From the NCBI GenBank assembly GCA_021821195.1, contig JAKACT010000009.1:1-46157 (forward strand): a DNA stretch of 46,157 bases, written 5' to 3'. The translations under genes and the position numbers were made by a program. Shown here piece after piece: positions 44,268 through 46,157 of the stretch. This stretch comes from Pseudomonadota bacterium (GTDB taxonomy: Bacteria > Pseudomonadota > Gammaproteobacteria > Xanthomonadales > Xanthomonadaceae). The notes below the pieces were generated by a model. It saw only the letters and a program-made list of their open reading frames with translations. It did not search any database and was not told the DNA's origin. The stretch's first letter is position 1, and each line of letters starts with the position of its first letter.

Positions 44268-44698
44268 CAGTCCTGCCTCTTGTCCGCCTCGCGCACGAAG
44301 TCGTCCACCATGCGGTCGGCCAGCCCCTGCATGCCCAGCTGCAGCGCGGGCGCCAGCAGGCGGTTCTGCGGCTCGAAGTCCAGCCGCAGCGACACCTTGC
44401 AAGCGGACTCGTCCAGCGCATGGAACTCCCAGCGCCCCTGCAGGCGGCGGAACGGCCCGTCGCGCAGCGCCATGTCGATGTGGTGCGGTGGGCTGAGCAG
44501 GTTCTCGGTGGTGAACCAGGTGTAGAAGCCACCAACGCCCAGGTCCAGCCGGGCCACCAAACGGCCCTCCCCCTCCTCCAGCAACTGCGCCTGCCGGCAC
44601 CAGTCGAACCGGCGCGGGTAGGCGGCGACATCGTTGACGAGGGTGAACATCCGGGAGGCGGAATGTTCGACGAGGGCGCTACGCAGGATGACGGGCAT
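44267..44698 (-). CDS. ratA: RatA-family protein (START-like, ribosome association toxin / CoQ10-type)
   Basis: A 143-residue START/SRPBCC protein. It begins [18 protein letters not shown] and has [14 protein letters not shown] and the ending [14 protein letters not shown]. RatA binds 50S subunits in E. coli; COQ10 relatives bind lipids. ATG 44698 is chosen over 44788, which would run into smpB. Co-transcribed with rnfH and divergent from smpB. Confidence 0.92.
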   Translation of the reverse strand: MPVILRSALVEHSASRMFTLVNDVAAYPRRFDWCRQAQLLEEGEGRLVARLDLGVGGFYTWFTTENLLSPPHHIDMALRDGPFRRLQGRWEFHALDESACKVSLRLDFEPQNRLLAPALQLGMQGLADRMVDDFVREADKRQD

Positions 44699-44757
44699 CG
44701 AAAGATCCGGGCCGGGTGGACGCACCGCGGCGCGTCCGGATCGGCGAGAATGGCGGG

Positions 44758-45252
44758 ATGAGCAAGAAGAACGGCAAGGATAAGCCAAACGGCGGCGGCA
44801 CCATCGCCCTCAACAAGCGTGCGCGCCACGAATACAGCTTCGAACAGAAGTTCGAGGCCGGGCTGTCGCTGCAAGGCTGGGAGCTGAAGGCGATCCGCGC
44901 CGGCCGCGCCAACATCGGCGACGCCTACGCGGTGGTGCTGCAGGGCGAACTGTTCCTGATCGGCGCGCAGATCACCCCGCTGATCCAGGCCTCCACCCAC
45001 GTCATCGCCAACGACCGCCGCACCCGCAAGCTGCTGCTGCACCGGCACGAGATCGACACGCTGATGGGCCGCATCCAGCGCGACGGCTACACGCTGGTCC
45101 CGACCGCGCTGTACTGGAAAGGCAACAAGGTGAAGGTCGAGCTGGCGCTGGCGAAGGGCAAGCAGACCCACGACAAGCGCGAGGCGAGCAAGGAACGCGA
45201 CTGGAACCGCGAGAAGCAGCGGCTGATGCGCAGGCACAACAAGGACGCCTGA
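44758..45252 (+). CDS. smpB: SsrA-binding protein SmpB
   Basis: A 164-residue RNA-binding protein required for trans-translation with tmRNA. It has the signatures [29 protein letters not shown] and NIGDAYAVV, and the basic C-terminal tail ([15 protein letters not shown]). ATG 44758 is chosen over 44716 as the family starts just before the KK-rich segment. No ssrA gene follows in this window. Confidence 0.96.
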   Translation: MSKKNGKDKPNGGGTIALNKRARHEYSFEQKFEAGLSLQGWELKAIRAGRANIGDAYAVVLQGELFLIGAQITPLIQASTHVIANDRRTRKLLLHRHEIDTLMGRIQRDGYTLVPTALYWKGNKVKVELALAKGKQTHDKREASKERDWNREKQRLMRRHNKDA

Positions 45253-45860
45253 GCCGCGCGCCGATTATCGCCCCAGTGGCGACAGCGGCTTGCCTCCGTT
45301 TCGCCCGCCACATGCCGGCTGGCATCTTGGGCAGGTTGTTTCCTCAAAAATCGCAGGAACACGGTGCCAAGCAAGGCCCCGCGATCCGCTTCGCGGGCTA
45401 TTCTTTTCCCCGATTCCCCCCCCGCAATCATGAAAATCGCTTGCCGCCTTCGGCAACATCCCCGGATAAGGCGAACAGCACTGCGGCAGCAAGTCGCGTA
45501 GCCGAAACCTGCGACTGAAGCGGCAAGTGGCTTCGGCTGGGTAGCGGCGCGCATATATTTTCCCCTACCGGATTGCTTGTTGCACGGAGCCGGCCAATTC
45601 CAGGCGCCGTAAATAAACAAGCCTGTTCGTCGGCGTCAGCCTTGCGCTTCGGCGTAAGCCGACGGCCAATCCAGTTGTCCATCGTGAGTTGCGCATTGGT
45701 TCATATGACATAAACCAGGACGCCATGAAGGTGCCACCTGTTTCCATCGCGATCAGGACGATGGCGCTCAATTTATGGTTATGATGCCCGTATTACAGCG
45801 TCATGGCATTTGCTCGGCGGTGCCTTGCGCGCGCAAATTATCGTCTTATCGGGGAAGCGA
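45253..45860. other. 600-base region without a convincing gene
   Basis: Between smpB and the truncated secreted-protein gene. It holds the hairpin at 45378-45397 and a second hairpin, CTTGCGC-TTCG-GCGTAAG, within GTCGG...CCGAC near 45633-45662. Minus-strand frames at 45428-45682 and 45565-45771 have no support. It could contain a small RNA or a decayed repeat. Confidence 0.5.
45378..45404 (+). terminator. Possible terminator after smpB
   Basis: CCCGCGA (45378-45384) pairs with TCGCGGG (45391-45397), 6-base loop, followed by CTATTCTTTT. It is 126 bases after the smpB stop. Confidence 0.5.
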
Positions 45861-46032
45861 ATGAAGCAGCGGACATGGGCAATCCTGTGTGGGCTGGGCT
45901 TGGCCATGATGGGCCCTGCTCAGGCCAATGATCAGAAGAAAACCCCCACACTTGACAAAATTGTGACGAAGGGCACCAGAGTTGCGGAGTTCGCAGTACC
46001 GGTCTTTTCGCCATTCTTCTCCGTAAACGGTG
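45861..46032 (+). pseudogene. Secreted-protein gene truncated by an IS element
   Basis: A reading frame with a clear signal peptide (MKQRTWAILCGLGLAMMGPAQA) and about 35 mature residues (NDQKKTPTLDKIVTKGTRVAE...). It then enters the IS end near 46031-46033, where the frame continues with IS-derived residues to a stop at 46103. The original 3' part is not in the window; its function is unknown. The name of the family could not be recognised. Confidence 0.65.
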
Positions 46033-46157
46033 TGGACCGACCAGAGTTCCATAGACACTCAGTCGCCGCTCTGCGCGTAGCACTTTTCGAACTCTACCGG
46101 TGACATGCCGCCAGCGGAACCATGCCGGCGAATCGGGTTGTAGAACATCTCGATGTA
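46031..46157 (-). mobile_element. IS3-family insertion sequence, right part (runs off the window)
   Basis: The element begins at a TG near 46031-46033 (TGTGGACCGACC...), just outside the transposase stop, as is usual for IS3-type ends. The exact boundary and the target duplication cannot be set without the other end. Confidence 0.65.
46059..46157 (-). CDS. IS3-family transposase OrfB, C-terminal fragment (partial)
   Basis: The last 32 residues of a DDE transposase: YIEMFYNPIRRHG, then SPVEFEKCYAQSGD and stop. The IEMFYN-RRHG-SPVEFE pattern is typical of the end of the IS3 family rve integrase domain. The 5' part lies outside the window. Confidence 0.85.
   Translation of the reverse strand, partial: YIEMFYNPIRRHGSAGGMSPVEFEKCYAQSGD

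Noticed and set aside
45428-45771. Minus-strand small frames in the gap after smpB
   Set aside because: Two overlapping frames compete, neither has a ribosome site or known pattern.
45253-45860. tmRNA (ssrA) next to smpB
   Set aside because: Neither the tRNA-like ends nor a tag-peptide frame was found.

Overview
The window comes from a high-GC gammaproteobacterium, most likely a member of the Xanthomonadaceae/Lysobacteraceae (Lysobacter, Luteimonas or Thermomonas-like). The call rests on the divergent fur / bamE (omlA) pair, the rnfH-ratA-smpB arrangement, the protein sequences and strong GC bias at third codon positions. It is an inference from content; no database was searched.

Layout. 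(A) 1-2500: a divergent tyrosine recombinase / KfrA-like coiled-coil pair (TnpS/TnpT type) around a compact set of inverted repeats, followed by a near-perfect dif-like XerCD site. (B) 2500-18760: a light / singlet-oxygen stress island. It has a CPD photolyase, a c-di-GMP EAL + GGDEF pair, an SDR-DUF2256-NAD(P)-binding operon, lipocalin + TspO-like, folE, an ECF sigma factor with a ChrR-type zinc anti-sigma factor, and an eight-gene lipid operon (desaturase, FAD oxidoreductase, DUF1365, CFA synthase 1, DUF2878, DUF1295, CFA synthase 2, lipocalin). Six promoters in this region share one architecture, TGCATCC-N16-CGTA with at most one mismatch. They precede phr, SDR, lipocalin, folE, sigma and desaturase, so the region looks like one self-contained regulon of its own ECF sigma factor. 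(C) 18780-22520: a DUF4124-type secreted protein, then a copper module (copA-cueR and divergent copZ) with two CueR-type dyads between them. (D) 22560-29550: two unknown genes, about 500 bp without a clear gene, an Mrr-like endonuclease, and a type III restriction-modification system (res, mod). (E) 29610-43045: a lipoprotein, then a long same-strand cluster: two Tat-signal TldD proteases, a signal-less TldE, DUF4159, a MoxR AAA+ ATPase, DUF58, a BatA-like protein, a DUF4175-like protein and a large membrane-anchored protein. (F) 43046-45252: the conserved core fur, bamE, rnfH, ratA, smpB. (G) 45253-46157: a 600-bp stretch without a clear gene, a secreted-protein gene cut by an IS3-family element, and the 3' end of its transposase.

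How it works together. In region B, ChrR probably holds the ECF sigma factor until light-generated singlet oxygen releases it. The sigma factor then drives DNA photorepair, folate/pterin synthesis (FolE, possibly for the photolyase antenna) and remodelling of membrane fatty acids by desaturation, methylation/cyclopropanation and flavin-dependent oxidation. Lipocalins may carry or scavenge the lipids. Region E looks like an envelope-associated proteolytic or maturation system with its own AAA+/vWA machinery. Its exported TldDs are unusual, because the well-studied TldD/E complex is cytoplasmic.
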